The notes: generated from the sequence alone by a model not told the origin. DNA of 64,000 nucleotides from Microbacterium cremeum (GCF_015277855.1 NZ_CP063812.1:1-64000), one strand, 5' to 3'. Counted from the first letter of the stretch, positions 12,824 through 23,577 are shown. A program made the numbers and translations.

Positions 12824-13726
12824 GTGACCACCGACGACTTCCGCCGCAACAGCGAGAACTTCTGCTACCGGCATCCTGATCGACAGAGCTTCGTGCTGTG
12901 CCAGCGGTGCCTGCGCACGATCTGCCCCGAATGCCAGACTCAGGCCGCGGTCGGCGTGATCTGCCCGGAGTGCCTGCGTGATCAGCAGAAGGCGCAGTCG
13001 CCTGCGCAGCGCAGAGCCGAGCGTCGGTGGTCACGCCCTCAGGCGGTCGCGGTGCGCGACACGCGCCCCATCGTCACGTACGTGATCATCGGGATCACGG
13101 CGTTCGTATACCTGCTGACGCTCATCCCCGGGATCGGCGACGCGATCCAGAGCGCGCTGCTGTTCTGGGCGCCCACGCTCTACCCGAGCTTCTTCCCGCA
13201 GTTCGGCGGGCTGGTCGAGCCGTGGCGGCTGTTCACCGTCTCGCTCGTCCACTCGAGCTTCTGGCACATCGGCCTGAACATGCTGGCGCTGTTCCTGATC
13301 GGCCGCAGCCTCGAACCGCTTCTCGGCCGGTGGCGCTTCGTGACGCTCTACCTCCTGAGCACGCTCGGCGGCTCGGTGGCCGTCACCCTGCTGTCGTTCG
13401 GGACGCCGGTGGTCGGGGCATCCGGGGCCATCTTCGGCCTGTTCGGCGCGCTCCTCGTGATCGGCCGGCACCTGGGGGCCAACATCGCCGGTATCGCGAT
13501 CGTGCTGGGCATCAACCTCGTCATCGGATTCATCCCGGGCTTCAACGTCTCGTGGCAGGCGCACGTCGGCGGCCTGGTCGTCGGCCTGCTGGTGGGCTTC
13601 ATCTTCACGCGCACGCGCGCGGCGCGGCAACGCGGCCTCCAGATCGCACTTCTGGTCGCGGTGGCGGCCGTGCTCGTGGCCCTGCTGTTCGTGCCCGTGG
13701 TCTTCCCGACCGCCGTGATCAGATAG
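12824..13726 (+). CDS. Rhomboid family intramembrane serine protease with N-terminal zinc-ribbon
   Basis: Rhomboids cleave substrates inside the membrane. Residues about 14-48 contain paired cysteines (FCYRH, LCQRCLRTICPEC, ICPEC), a small Zn-finger-like cytosolic domain. Six or seven membrane segments follow, with catalytic Ser200 in GASGAIFG and His247 in QAHVGG, both present. The start is GTG at 12824. Substrates are unknown. It lies 27 bp after ppiA and may be cotranscribed. Confidence 0.92.
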   Translation: MTTDDFRRNSENFCYRHPDRQSFVLCQRCLRTICPECQTQAAVGVICPECLRDQQKAQSPAQRRAERRWSRPQAVAVRDTRPIVTYVIIGITAFVYLLTLIPGIGDAIQSALLFWAPTLYPSFFPQFGGLVEPWRLFTVSLVHSSFWHIGLNMLALFLIGRSLEPLLGRWRFVTLYLLSTLGGSVAVTLLSFGTPVVGASGAIFGLFGALLVIGRHLGANIAGIAIVLGINLVIGFIPGFNVSWQAHVGGLVVGLLVGFIFTRTRAARQRGLQIALLVAVAAVLVALLFVPVVFPTAVIR

Positions 13727-13730
13727 CACC

Positions 13731-13818
13731 GCGGGAGTTATCCACAGGCTCATCCACAGGTGGGGAGAATCACACCTGTGTAATTCACACCTGTTAACAG
13801 AGTTGTTAACAACTCCCG
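13731..13818. promoter_or_regulatory. Ectopic DnaA-box cluster with palindromes, between converging genes
   Basis: TTATCCACA (13738-13746) and TCATCCACA (13750-13758) are two DnaA-type boxes 12 bp apart. CGGGAGTTATCCACAGG (13732-13748) is the exact reverse complement of oriC bases 1684-1700. Next come two TCACACCTGT direct repeats, the palindrome CTGTTAACAG (13791-13800) and the 16-bp palindrome GAGTTGTTAACAACTC (13800-13815). CGGGAGTT and AACTCCCG flank the element. Bases 13765-13815 are about 40% GC. It lies between two gene ends, so it is not an ordinary promoter. Confidence 0.65.
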
Positions 13819-13848
13819 GATGCCGTGCGCCGAGGCATCAGGGAACGG

Positions 13849-13876
13849 AAAAGCCCCGGTCGTCTCAGACCGGGGC
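13849..13876 (-). terminator. Rho-independent terminator of crgA
   Basis: On the minus strand, nine perfect pairs GCCCCGGTC/GACCGGGGC with a six-base loop are followed by TTTTCC. It lies 16 bp past the crgA stop and is a textbook intrinsic terminator. Confidence 0.85.
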
Positions 13877-13892
13877 GTGTTCCAGAAAGTCG

Positions 13893-14132
13893 CTATCGCC
13901 AGCGCGTCGTCATCAGGAACCCGAGGAAGGCGATGCCGAAGCCGATGACGAGGTTCCAGGCGTCGATACCCGGGATCGGATACTGCATGCCGCTCAGATA
14001 GAAGACGAGGATCCAGACCAGACCGATGAGCATCAGTCCGATCATGATCGGCTTGAACCACACCGGGTTGGGTGCGGCCTCGCCTTCTGCGCGCTCGACG
14101 AGCGAGTCGTCGTCTTTGCCGGGTCGTGCCAT
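13893..14132 (-). CDS. crgA: Cell division protein CrgA
   Basis: CrgA is a small divisome membrane protein that bridges FtsZ and septal peptidoglycan enzymes in actinobacteria. The 79-residue product has two membrane segments (about 29-48 and 60-75) linked by a short loop, with the family motif PNPVWFKPIM before the first. The ATG at 14132 is chosen; the longer frame upstream lacks family similarity. It is divergent from the sortase gene and close to the kinase/PBP block, its usual neighbourhood. Confidence 0.93.
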   Translation of the reverse strand: MARPGKDDDSLVERAEGEAAPNPVWFKPIMIGLMLIGLVWILVFYLSGMQYPIPGIDAWNLVIGFGIAFLGFLMTTRWR

Positions 14133-14187
14133 GAACAAGAGTCTAACTGCCAGCCGGGCCTCAGCCGTGCTGTGCGAGAATCCACCT

Positions 14188-14985
14188 GTGGATGAAGCGG
14201 CCGTACCCGTGGGGACTGGGGCGCTGCGGGGGGATGCACGTGCTCGCCCGCGCAGGCGCACGTCCGTCATCGGCGTGATCGGCGAGCTGCTCGTCACCGC
14301 CGGTGTGATCGTGCTGCTGTACGTCGTGTGGCAGCTGTGGCTGGGTGATCTCATCTACGGCGCCGAGGCGAAGGCCGAGAGCGAATCGCTGTCGCAGCAG
14401 TGGGCGCAGGAGTACGAGCCGGCACCGCTTCCCACCGCGACCGGCGACGGCGGCGAGCCGGTGCCGGTCACCGCCGAGCCGATCCTGCTGCCCGAGCCCG
14501 CCGACACCGAGGACTTCGCGATCATGCGGATTCCGCGCCTCGGCGACGACTACGCCTTCACGATGGCCGGTGGGGTCACGCGGTCGGGCACGCTCGACAA
14601 GAAGAAGATCGGACACTACCCCGGCACGGCCATGCCCGGACAGCCGGGCAACTTCGCCGTCGCGGCGCACCGTACGACCTACGGCGCTCCGTTCAACCGC
14701 ATCGCCGACCTCCACGTCGGCGACGCGATCGTCGTGGAGACTCCGGGCGGCTGGTACACATACCGGTTCCGCACGCTCGAGTACGTCACCCCCAGCGAGG
14801 TCGAGGTGCTGCTGCCCGTGCCCCAGGCGATGGATGTCCCCGCAGGGACCCCCTACATCACGATGACCAGCTGCAGCCCGATGTTCTCCCTCGCGGAGCG
14901 GATCGTCGCGTACGGCGTGTTCGAGTCGTTCACCCCTCGCACCGCGGGCGGCGAGCTGCCGCCCTCTCTCCAGGCGGTGAGCTGA
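14188..14985 (+). CDS. Class E sortase
   Basis: Sortases are membrane-anchored transpeptidases that attach secreted proteins to cell-wall peptidoglycan. With the GTG start at 14188 the protein has 265 residues, one N-terminal membrane helix (about 28-50, IGELLVTAGVIVLLYVVWQL), a Pro/Glu-rich linker, and a sortase fold with catalytic His161 (AAHRTTYG), Cys229 (MTSCSPMF) and Arg in ERIVAYG. An ATG at 14131 would add 19 residues and overlap crgA; the exact start is uncertain. Class E assignment rests on the TSC motif and context. Confidence 0.9.
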   Translation: MDEAAVPVGTGALRGDARARPRRRTSVIGVIGELLVTAGVIVLLYVVWQLWLGDLIYGAEAKAESESLSQQWAQEYEPAPLPTATGDGGEPVPVTAEPILLPEPADTEDFAIMRIPRLGDDYAFTMAGGVTRSGTLDKKKIGHYPGTAMPGQPGNFAVAAHRTTYGAPFNRIADLHVGDAIVVETPGGWYTYRFRTLEYVTPSEVEVLLPVPQAMDVPAGTPYITMTSCSPMFSLAERIVAYGVFESFTPRTAGGELPPSLQAVS

Positions 14986-15173
14986 TGTACGCGGCGCTGT
15001 GGCGAGTCCTCCCCGGCCCGTGGTGGGTGCGGGTGCTGATCCTGCTCGTGCTGGCCGCCGCGGCGCTGTACGGCCTGTTCTTCTACGCCTTCCCGTGGGT
15101 CAGCCAGTTCGTCAACCCGCAGGACGTGACGGTGGGCCTGCCGTCGGTGTGGGCCGTCCTGCGGCCGGCGTGA
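14985..15173 (+). CDS. Small conserved membrane protein
   Basis: A 62-residue product, MYAALWRVLPGPWWVRVLIL continuing into one long hydrophobic helix and the conserved-looking tail YAFPWVSQFVNPQDVTVG. Its ATG overlaps the sortase stop (TGATG), and the next gene starts 1 bp after its own stop, so it is part of the same transcript. I do not know its function; similar small proteins occupy this place in related actinobacteria. Confidence 0.75.
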   Translation: MYAALWRVLPGPWWVRVLILLVLAAAALYGLFFYAFPWVSQFVNPQDVTVGLPSVWAVLRPA

Positions 15174-15174
15174 C

Positions 15175-15813
15175 GTGGCGGGTACGCCCCCGGTGCCGAT
15201 CCTCGTCGTCGACAACCACGACAGCTTCGTCCACACCCTCATCGGCTATCTCCGCGAGCTCGGGGCCGACACCGACCTGATCGAGGCGGATGCGATCGAC
15301 GACGCCGGCGCCGCCGTGGCCGGGCGCCGTGGAGTGCTCGTCTCGCCCGGCCCCGGCACGCCGGAGGCCGCGGGAGCGTCGATCGACGTGGTCCGCGCGG
15401 CAGCGGCCTCCGGCATCCCGCTCCTCGGTGTCTGCCTCGGTCATCAGGCGATCGGCGCGGCGTTCGGCGCCACCGTCGATCACGCCCCCGAGCTGATGCA
15501 CGGCATGACCTCGCTAGTGCATCACCGTGGGGCGCCGCTGTACGCCGGTCTTCCCGACCCCTTCACCGCGACCCGCTACCACTCGCTGGCGATCGTGCCC
15601 GAGACCCTGACCGACGAGCTCGTCGTGACGAGCTGGACGGCGGGCGGCGTGATCATGGGGGTCGCGCACCGCACCGCACCGATCCAGGGTGTGCAGTTCC
15701 ACCCCGAGAGCGTGCTCACCGACGGCGGATACCGGCTGCTCGGCAACTGGCTCGCGTCGGTCGGGTACCCGGATGCCGCGACCCGCGGCGCGACGCTGAG
15801 CCCACGCCGCTGA
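15175..15813 (+). CDS. Glutamine amidotransferase component II of aminodeoxychorismate/anthranilate synthase
   Basis: The class I amidotransferase domain supplies ammonia for p-aminobenzoate (folate) or anthranilate (tryptophan) synthesis. The 212-residue protein has the oxyanion motif SPGPGTP, nucleophile Cys in GVCLGHQAIG (about residue 85) and the His-Glu pair in QFHPESVLTDG. The start is GTG at 15175, directly after the small membrane protein. No component I lies beside it; the same orphan (pabA/trpG) sits by pknB in M. tuberculosis. Which pathway it serves cannot be decided here. Confidence 0.9.
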   Translation: MAGTPPVPILVVDNHDSFVHTLIGYLRELGADTDLIEADAIDDAGAAVAGRRGVLVSPGPGTPEAAGASIDVVRAAAASGIPLLGVCLGHQAIGAAFGATVDHAPELMHGMTSLVHHRGAPLYAGLPDPFTATRYHSLAIVPETLTDELVVTSWTAGGVIMGVAHRTAPIQGVQFHPESVLTDGGYRLLGNWLASVGYPDAATRGATLSPRR

Positions 15814-15879
15814 CGCTTCGACCGGCCCGCGGACCGCAACGACGCTGCGGGACCGGCGCGGCGGATCGGGGACCGAGGG

Positions 15880-17568
15880 TCAGGACCCCGAGCAGAACGT
15901 GAGCGTGATCTCGGAGTGCACGGCCACGTCACCGGGGGCGAGCGACTGCGTCGACACGGTCGGCGGAGACGACGCGGCGCAGTTCGCGTCCTCCTGCGTC
16001 AGCACCGTGAGCTTCGCGCTCTCGAGCTCACGGGTCGCCGCCTCGACGGTGTAGCCCCGCACGTCGGTGATCGTCACGCGGCCGGAGGCGACCACGAGGT
16101 TCACCGTCGTGCCCGCCGGCACGGTCGACCCCTCGGTCTGATCGACCTCCATGACCGTTCCCGCGGACAGGTCGGGATCGTTGCGCTGCGTGATCGTGCC
16201 GAGCTGGAGGCCCGCGTCCGCGAGGGCCGCTGTCGCGGCATCCTGCGTCAATCCCTTCAGGGCGGGCACGGTCGACATCTCCTGGCCCGTCGACACGTAG
16301 ACGCGGACCTCCTGCTCCTCCTCCACCGACGTCCCCGCGACGGGATCGGTGCGGATGACGTCCCCGGCGGCGACGTCGGGGTTCTCCTCATCGATCCGTA
16401 TGGCGAGCAGATCGTGCTCGGCGAGCACGCCGTTGGCCTGGTCGTACGGCATGCCCGTCACATCCGGCACCTCGCGGACATCGGGCAGCTCGGCGGGCTG
16501 GATGGTGAGCACCCAGAACAGCAGCGAGATCAGCAGGACCGCGATCAGCGCGACGCCGGCCCAGATCCACGCGACCGGCGGACCGGCTTGCGTGCGCTTC
16601 ATGGTGGTGTCGGTGCTGAGCTGCCGCAGCGATCGCGCCGTCTCTGCCGCGTGGCGGGGATTGGGCCCGTAGAGCTCGCTCGTGAGCGCCCCCACCTGCC
16701 GCTTCGAGGGCTGGCGGCCGTCGACGGTCGCATCGAGCGCCTCGCGGAAGCCCGCGGCGTCCTGATAGCGCTGGAACGGGTCTTTCGCGAGTGCGCGCAG
16801 CGCGACGGTGTCGAGCGCCCGGGGCACCGTCTCGTTCACCTCGGACGGCGCCATCGGAGCCTCGCTGACGTGCTGGTACGCCACGGCCACCGGCGACTCG
16901 CCGCGGAACGGCTGCCGCCCCGTCAGCAGCTCGTACAGCACGACACCGGTCGAGTACACGTCGGCGCGCGCGTCGACCGGCTCGCCCTTCGCCTGCTCGG
17001 GTGAGAAGTACGCGGCCGTGCCGAGGATCTGCGTGGTCTCGGCGACCGTGGACGAGCTGTCCGACACCGCGCGGGCGATGCCGAAGTCCATCACCTTGAC
17101 CTGCCCGGCGTCGGTCACCATGACGTTGCCGGGCTTGATGTCGCGGTGCACCACACCCGCGCGGTGCGAGTACTCGAGGGCCTCGAGGATGCCGTCGACG
17201 TAGCGCACGGTGTCCGTCACGGGAACCGGGCCCTCGGCGATGATGTCCTTGAGGAGCCGGCCCTTGACGAGCTCCATCACGATGTACGGCACCGGACGCG
17301 GCGTGCCGTCGGCAGCGGTGAAGGAGTCCTCGCCTGCGTCGTACACCCGCACGATGGTCGGGTGCGCCATGCGCGAGGCGGCCTGCGCCTCGAGACGGAA
17401 CCGCGTGCGGAACGCGTTGTCGTCGGCGAGCTCGCGATCGAGGATCTTGATGGCGACCTCGCGTCCGAGCGTGAGGTCGTAACCGCGATAGACGCTGGCC
17501 ATGCCACCACGACCGATGCGGTCGTCGACGCGATAGCGCCCCGAAAGCACGCGCGGCTCAGCTGTCAC
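15880..17568 (-). CDS. pknB: Serine/threonine protein kinase PknB with PASTA domains
   Basis: PknB is the essential membrane kinase that couples muropeptide sensing to growth and division. The kinase domain (about 10-270) has the glycine loop GRGGMASVYRG, VAIKIL, catalytic HRDIKPGN and DFG. A single membrane helix lies near 332-356, followed outside by three PASTA repeats. The GTG at 17568 is preferred to one two codons earlier because AGGGAG is then 5 bp upstream. It is the last gene of the fhaA-to-pknB operon, 95 bp after pknA. Confidence 0.95.
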   Translation of the reverse strand: MTAEPRVLSGRYRVDDRIGRGGMASVYRGYDLTLGREVAIKILDRELADDNAFRTRFRLEAQAASRMAHPTIVRVYDAGEDSFTAADGTPRPVPYIVMELVKGRLLKDIIAEGPVPVTDTVRYVDGILEALEYSHRAGVVHRDIKPGNVMVTDAGQVKVMDFGIARAVSDSSSTVAETTQILGTAAYFSPEQAKGEPVDARADVYSTGVVLYELLTGRQPFRGESPVAVAYQHVSEAPMAPSEVNETVPRALDTVALRALAKDPFQRYQDAAGFREALDATVDGRQPSKRQVGALTSELYGPNPRHAAETARSLRQLSTDTTMKRTQAGPPVAWIWAGVALIAVLLISLLFWVLTIQPAELPDVREVPDVTGMPYDQANGVLAEHDLLAIRIDEENPDVAAGDVIRTDPVAGTSVEEEQEVRVYVSTGQEMSTVPALKGLTQDAATAALADAGLQLGTITQRNDPDLSAGTVMEVDQTEGSTVPAGTTVNLVVASGRVTITDVRGYTVEAATRELESAKLTVLTQEDANCAASSPPTVSTQSLAPGDVAVHSEITLTFCSGS

Positions 17569-17663
17569 GGTCACTCCCTGCGTGGAACTTCAGCCAGACT
17601 ACCGATGCCACGGGAGGGCCACGTCACGCAGAACGCGCGAGACGCGGCCCACCCGCTGCGACA

Positions 17664-19388
17664 TCACCCCTCGTCGTCCGCTTCCTCGCTCGGCGCGGGG
17701 CTGGGGGCGGGCTGGACCGTGGCGTTGGCCTCACCGGAGGTCCCCGAGGTGCGCTCGCCCGAGCTGCCGCCCGTGCACGTGACGGTGTACGTCACGATGA
17801 CGGTGCCGGAGGTGACGTTCGCGGGGATCGTGATCTGCGTGGACCGTTCCGAGCCGCCGAACGCCGACGTCGACTGGCCGTTGGGGAACGTGCCGATGCT
17901 CGTGGTGAAGTTGTACGAGCTGGGCGAGCCCTCCCCTGCCGGGCAGGAGTACCCCGGCCAGTTCACGCCGACGGAGCCGCCGGGCGTCACGGTGGCCGCA
18001 GCGAGGGTGGGCGCACCGGGCGTGTCCATGGGCACCTGAGGGCCGTACGAGATCAGCGTGATCGTCGTGCCGGGCTCGACCCGACCGATCGGGTTGACGT
18101 CGTAGACGACGCCCTGGTCGCCTTCGGTGGGCGCGGCGTTGCCGGTCTGGCAGTCCGCGACCAGCTCGTTCTCCACGAGCACGGCGGTCGCCTGGTCGCA
18201 CGTCATGCCGACCAGGCCGAGCGCCCCCACGTCGACCCGCTCCGCGGTGGGTGACGGCGTCGGGCTCGGGGTGGTCGAGCGGGTCGCCGACGGCGTCGAC
18301 GGTCCCGGCTCGGGATCGCCCTGGTTGGCGAGGATGGCCCAGATGGTGCCGCCGAGCACGAGCAGAAGCAGCACGATGAGCGCGATGAGCGGCCAGGTCC
18401 ACGGGCTGCGCTTCTTCTTCTCGCCCTCTTCCTCGGTGACGCCCTCTTCCTCGGCGGTCGTCATGACCCGCGTGGCGGCAGCCGTGTCCCCTGCGGCCAG
18501 AAGCTGCGTGGCGTCGTCGCCGCCGACGCCGCCCGCGATCGCCGGCACGGCGGCCGCAGCGGCGGCGACATCGCCACGGCGCAGCGCGGTGGCGGCGCGT
18601 GCGACGGCGGCGGCGGTGGCCGGCCGCTCCTCGGGCTTCTTGGCGATCATCGCCATGACGAGGTTCTGCACCGGGGCTGCGACCGTTGCCGGAAGCGGGG
18701 GCGGCTGCTCGTTGATCTGGGCCATCGCGATCGCGACCTGCGACTCGCCCGTGAACGGGCGCTTGCCGGCGAGGCTCTCGTACGCGACGATCCCCAGCGA
18801 GTAGATGTCGGTGGCGGGGGATGCCGGATGCCCGGACGCCTGCTCGGGCGACAGGTACTGCACCGTGCCCATCACCTGGCCGGTGGCGGTGAGAGGCACC
18901 TGATCGGCGATGCGCGCGATGCCGAAGTCGGTGATCTTCACGCGGCCGTCGGGCGTGATGAGCAGGTTGCCGGGCTTGATGTCGCGGTGGACGAGGCCCG
19001 CCGCGTGCGCGGCCTGCAGCGCGGCCGAGGTCTGCGCAACGATGTCGAGCGTCTTGTCGGTCGACAGCGACCCGTCGCGCTCGAGGATCGTCGACAGCGC
19101 TTCGCCGGGAACGAGCTCCATCACCAGGAACGCGCTGCCGTTCTCCTCGCCGTAGTCGAACACGCTCGCGATGCCCTCGTGATTCACGAGAGCCGCGTGG
19201 CGCGCCTCGGCGCGGAAGCGCTCCAGGAACCCCGGATCGCCCATGTACTCGTCTTTGAGGATCTTGATGGCGACCGTTCGTCCGATGACGTGGTCAGTCG
19301 CTTCCCAGACCTCACCCATGCCGCCGATCGCAATACGCGAATCGAGTTCGTAACGGCCGCCGAAGGTCACGCCTTGCGTCGGTCTCAT
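17664..19388 (-). CDS. pknA: Serine/threonine protein kinase PknA-like, PASTA plus Ig-like ectodomain
   Basis: The kinase domain (about 11-270) carries GGMGEVWEA, VAIKIL, HRDIKPGN and DFGIARI. A membrane helix is near 330-352 (WPLIALIVLLLLVLGGTIWAI). Outside follow a Ser/Thr/Pro linker, one PASTA-like unit (about 385-455, VGMTCDQATAVLVEN) and an Ig/fibronectin-like tail ending in Pro/Ser. M. tuberculosis PknA lacks such a long ectodomain. Start and stop are coupled to pbpA (4-bp overlap). Confidence 0.93.
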   Translation of the reverse strand: MRPTQGVTFGGRYELDSRIAIGGMGEVWEATDHVIGRTVAIKILKDEYMGDPGFLERFRAEARHAALVNHEGIASVFDYGEENGSAFLVMELVPGEALSTILERDGSLSTDKTLDIVAQTSAALQAAHAAGLVHRDIKPGNLLITPDGRVKITDFGIARIADQVPLTATGQVMGTVQYLSPEQASGHPASPATDIYSLGIVAYESLAGKRPFTGESQVAIAMAQINEQPPPLPATVAAPVQNLVMAMIAKKPEERPATAAAVARAATALRRGDVAAAAAAVPAIAGGVGGDDATQLLAAGDTAAATRVMTTAEEEGVTEEEGEKKKRSPWTWPLIALIVLLLLVLGGTIWAILANQGDPEPGPSTPSATRSTTPSPTPSPTAERVDVGALGLVGMTCDQATAVLVENELVADCQTGNAAPTEGDQGVVYDVNPIGRVEPGTTITLISYGPQVPMDTPGAPTLAAATVTPGGSVGVNWPGYSCPAGEGSPSSYNFTTSIGTFPNGQSTSAFGGSERSTQITIPANVTSGTVIVTYTVTCTGGSSGERTSGTSGEANATVQPAPSPAPSEEADDEG

Positions 19389-20845
19389 CTGCCCAGCACC
19401 GCCTCCATGACCTTCTTCGCGATGGGAGCGGCGATCGTGTTGCCGCTTCCCGACTGTCCCTGCCCGCCGCCGTCCTCCACGACGACTGCCACGGCGACTT
19501 CGGGGTTGTCGGCCGGAGCGAACCCCGTGAACCAGAGCGTGTACGGCTCGGCCCCGGTGTTCTCCGCGGTGCCGGTCTTACCGGCCACGTCGACCCCGTC
19601 TATTCTTGCACCCGACGCCGCACCGTCACTGACATTGGCGACCATCATCGCCGCGAGCTCGTCGGCGAGTCCCCGTTCCAGGGCGCGGCCGAACTCGACG
19701 TCGTCGAAGGTCTGCTGCACAGACAGGTCGGGTCCGATCACGCGGTCCACCATACGGGGATTCATCACGACGCCCCCGTTCGCGATCCCGGCCGAGACCA
19801 TCGCCATCTGCAGCGGCGTGGCCGTCACCTGGCCCTGGCCGAAGCCGCTCAGCGCAGTCTGCGCGTCGTCCATGATCGTGCGCGGGTAGCCCGACGGCGT
19901 CGAGACGAGAGGGATCTCCAGCGACATGTTGAAGCCGTACTTCTCGGCCTCCTTGCGGATGGCGGTGTCTCCGAGCTCGACGGCGAGTTCGGCGAACGGG
20001 ATGTTGCAGCTCAGGCGGAGCGCATCGGCGAGGGTGACCGTCGGGCCGGGGCCGCACGCGCCGCCGCTGGCGTTGTGGACGATGCTGCTGGACTGCGGCA
20101 GCTGGTACGTCGCGGGATTGGGCAGCGTCGACTCCGGGGTGTAGTCGCCCGAGGCGAGCGCCGCCGACGCGACGACGAGCTTGAACGTCGAGCCCGGCGG
20201 GTTGAGGTCGCCGGCGATCGCGCGGTTCGACAGCGGCTTGCCGGGGTCGGCGACGAGCGCGTCGTACGCGGCGTTGACCTCACCGGTGGCGTGGGAGGCG
20301 AGGATGTTCGTGTCGTAGCTCGGGCTCGTGACCATCGCGAGCACGCGCCCGGTCGCCGGCTCGATCGCCATCACGGCGCCCTGCAGGTCGCCGAGGGCCT
20401 CGTAGGCGGCGCGCTGCACGTTCGCGTCGAGCGAGAGGACCACGTTCGACCCGCGCGGAGGCTGTCCTGTGAAGATCCGCTCGATGCGCGAGAAGAACTG
20501 CGAACCGCCGGTGCCGCTGAGCTGCTGGTTCATCGCCTGCTCGATCTGGGTGGCCGAGCCCAGGGCGGGATTGATGTACCCCGTCACGGGCGCCCACATG
20601 TCGGCATCCGTGTAGACCCGCTGCCAGCTGTAGAGGTCTCCCGACGGAACCGACGACGCGATGGCCGAGCCGCTCGCGATGATCGAACCGCGCTGCACCT
20701 CGTACGAGTCGTAGAGCGCGCGCCGGTTCGCGGGATTGGCGCCGAGCTCGTCGGCCTGCACCACCTGGATCCAGCTGGTCGAGCCGAACAGCGCGAGGAA
20801 CATGATCAGCATCAGGATGCTGAGACGCCTGAGCTCTTTCGTCAC
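19385..20845 (-). CDS. pbpA: Penicillin-binding protein (PbpA type), peptidoglycan transpeptidase
   Basis: A class B-like D,D-transpeptidase that cross-links peptidoglycan with its SEDS partner. The 486-residue protein has an N-terminal anchor (about 7-25), a pedestal domain and the transpeptidase motifs SxxK (GSTFK, near 218), SCN (near 278) and KTG (AGKTGTAE, near 421). GTG at 20845 is preferred over 20854 because GGGAGG lies 8 bp upstream. It sits 81 bp after rodA and overlaps pknA by 4 bp. Confidence 0.95.
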   Translation of the reverse strand: MTKELRRLSILMLIMFLALFGSTSWIQVVQADELGANPANRRALYDSYEVQRGSIIASGSAIASSVPSGDLYSWQRVYTDADMWAPVTGYINPALGSATQIEQAMNQQLSGTGGSQFFSRIERIFTGQPPRGSNVVLSLDANVQRAAYEALGDLQGAVMAIEPATGRVLAMVTSPSYDTNILASHATGEVNAAYDALVADPGKPLSNRAIAGDLNPPGSTFKLVVASAALASGDYTPESTLPNPATYQLPQSSSIVHNASGGACGPGPTVTLADALRLSCNIPFAELAVELGDTAIRKEAEKYGFNMSLEIPLVSTPSGYPRTIMDDAQTALSGFGQGQVTATPLQMAMVSAGIANGGVVMNPRMVDRVIGPDLSVQQTFDDVEFGRALERGLADELAAMMVANVSDGAASGARIDGVDVAGKTGTAENTGAEPYTLWFTGFAPADNPEVAVAVVVEDGGGQGQSGSGNTIAAPIAKKVMEAVLGR

Positions 20846-20926
20846 GACCGGCACCTCCCTCGGACGCGCGGCGAGGCGGTTCCTGAGCAGGTCGCGAAGC
20901 GACCGTGCCGAACGGCTTTCGTCATG

Positions 20927-22320
20927 TCAGCCGATCACCACCCGGGGCCGGCTGCGCACCGCGTCGGAGATCCGCAGCAGGAGCGCCACGATGATCCAGT
21001 TCGCCACGAGCGACGAGCCGCCCGCCGCGAGGAACGGCGTGGTGAGACCGGTGAGCGGGATGATGCGCGTCACGCCGCCGACCATGATGAACACCTGCAG
21101 CGCGATCGTGAACGACAGCCCCGTCGCGAGCAGCTTGCCGAAATCGTCCTGGCCGGCCAGGCCGATGCGGATGCCGCGGCTCGTGAACACCATGTAAAGC
21201 GCCAGGATCGCGAAGACGCCGACCAGACCGAGCTCCTCCCCCAGCGCCGGCAGGATGTAGTCGCTCTCGGCGACCGGCGTGAGGTAGGGGCGGCCCTGCC
21301 CGAGTCCGGTGCCGATGAGCCCGCCGTGGGCCATGCCGAAGAGGCCGTTGACGAGCTGGAAGCTGGAGTTGTCCATGAGCGCCGGGTTGAAGGCGTCGAG
21401 CCAGTTCGTGAACCGCGCCCCGACGTACGGCAGGATCCGCGACGCGAGGAAGGCCCCCGACACCGCCAGCACCACACCGATGAGCACCCAGCTCGTCTTG
21501 CCCGTGGCGACGTACAGCATCGCCACGAACATGCCGAAGATGAGCACGCCGGTTCCGAGGTCGCGCTGCATGACGATGATGCCGAGAGAGACCAGCCAGA
21601 TCACCAGCAGCGGGCCCAGCTCTCTCGCGCGCGGCCAGTTCATGCCGAGGAACCGGGTGCCCGTGGACGTGAGGCTCTCACGGGTGCGCACGAGGTAGCC
21701 GGCGAAGAAGATCGCGAGGGCGATCTTCGCCAGCTCCCCCGGCTGGAACGTGAAGAAGCCCAGGTCAACCCAGACATCGGCGTTCCCGCCGCCGCTGAGT
21801 CCGGGGATGATCGGCAGGATCAGCAGCACGATGCCGACGAAGCCGAAGATGTACGTGTAGCGGAAGAGCACGCGATAGTTCCGCAGAGCCAGCACGACGG
21901 CGATGGCGGCCACCAGCGCGATGGCGGCCCACGCGAGCTGCCGCGTGGAGAACGCGTCCCAGCCGTGGCGGTCCCAGTGCAGATCGAGCCGGTAGATCAT
22001 CGCGAGGCCGACGCCGGTCAGCAGCGTGGCGATGGGGACGACGAAGGGGTCGGCGTCGCGCGCCCGCAGTCGCAGCACGATGTGCAGGGCCACGACCAGC
22101 GCGGTGAGCCCGCCGCAGTAGACCAGGAAGGTCCAGTCGATCGCGCCGAGCTCGCCGAGCTGCACGAGGGCGACCGCCGAGCCGTTGATGAGGAACGCGA
22201 AGATCAGCAGGCCGAGCTCGCGGTTGCGCTGCGTCTGCGGCACCCGGATGCGACGGAGCGCGCGGATGACGGCGGTGTCGGCGGAGACCGCGGCGGTCGC
22301 CGGGCTGCTGGTGGACGCGC

Positions 22321-22324
<4 letters not shown>
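20927..22324 (-). CDS. rodA: SEDS-family peptidoglycan glycosyltransferase (RodA/FtsW)
   Basis: SEDS proteins polymerise lipid II into glycan strands together with a class B PBP. The 465-residue product has about ten to twelve membrane helices and the SEDS signatures FQPGELAKIALA, QRDLGTG and ESDYILPALGEELGLVG. It lies between pstP (4-bp overlap) and pbpA, the conserved actinobacterial arrangement, so it is called RodA by context rather than FtsW. Confidence 0.94.
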
Positions 22325-23559
<1,235 letters not shown>

Positions 23560-23577
23560 ATGCGAGGGGACCGCCCG

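Noticed and set aside
20881..20910. Hairpin GGTCGC-GAA-GCGACC between rodA and pbpA
   Set aside because: Only six pairs, no T-run, and the genes are clearly one operon; a regulatory role cannot be supported.
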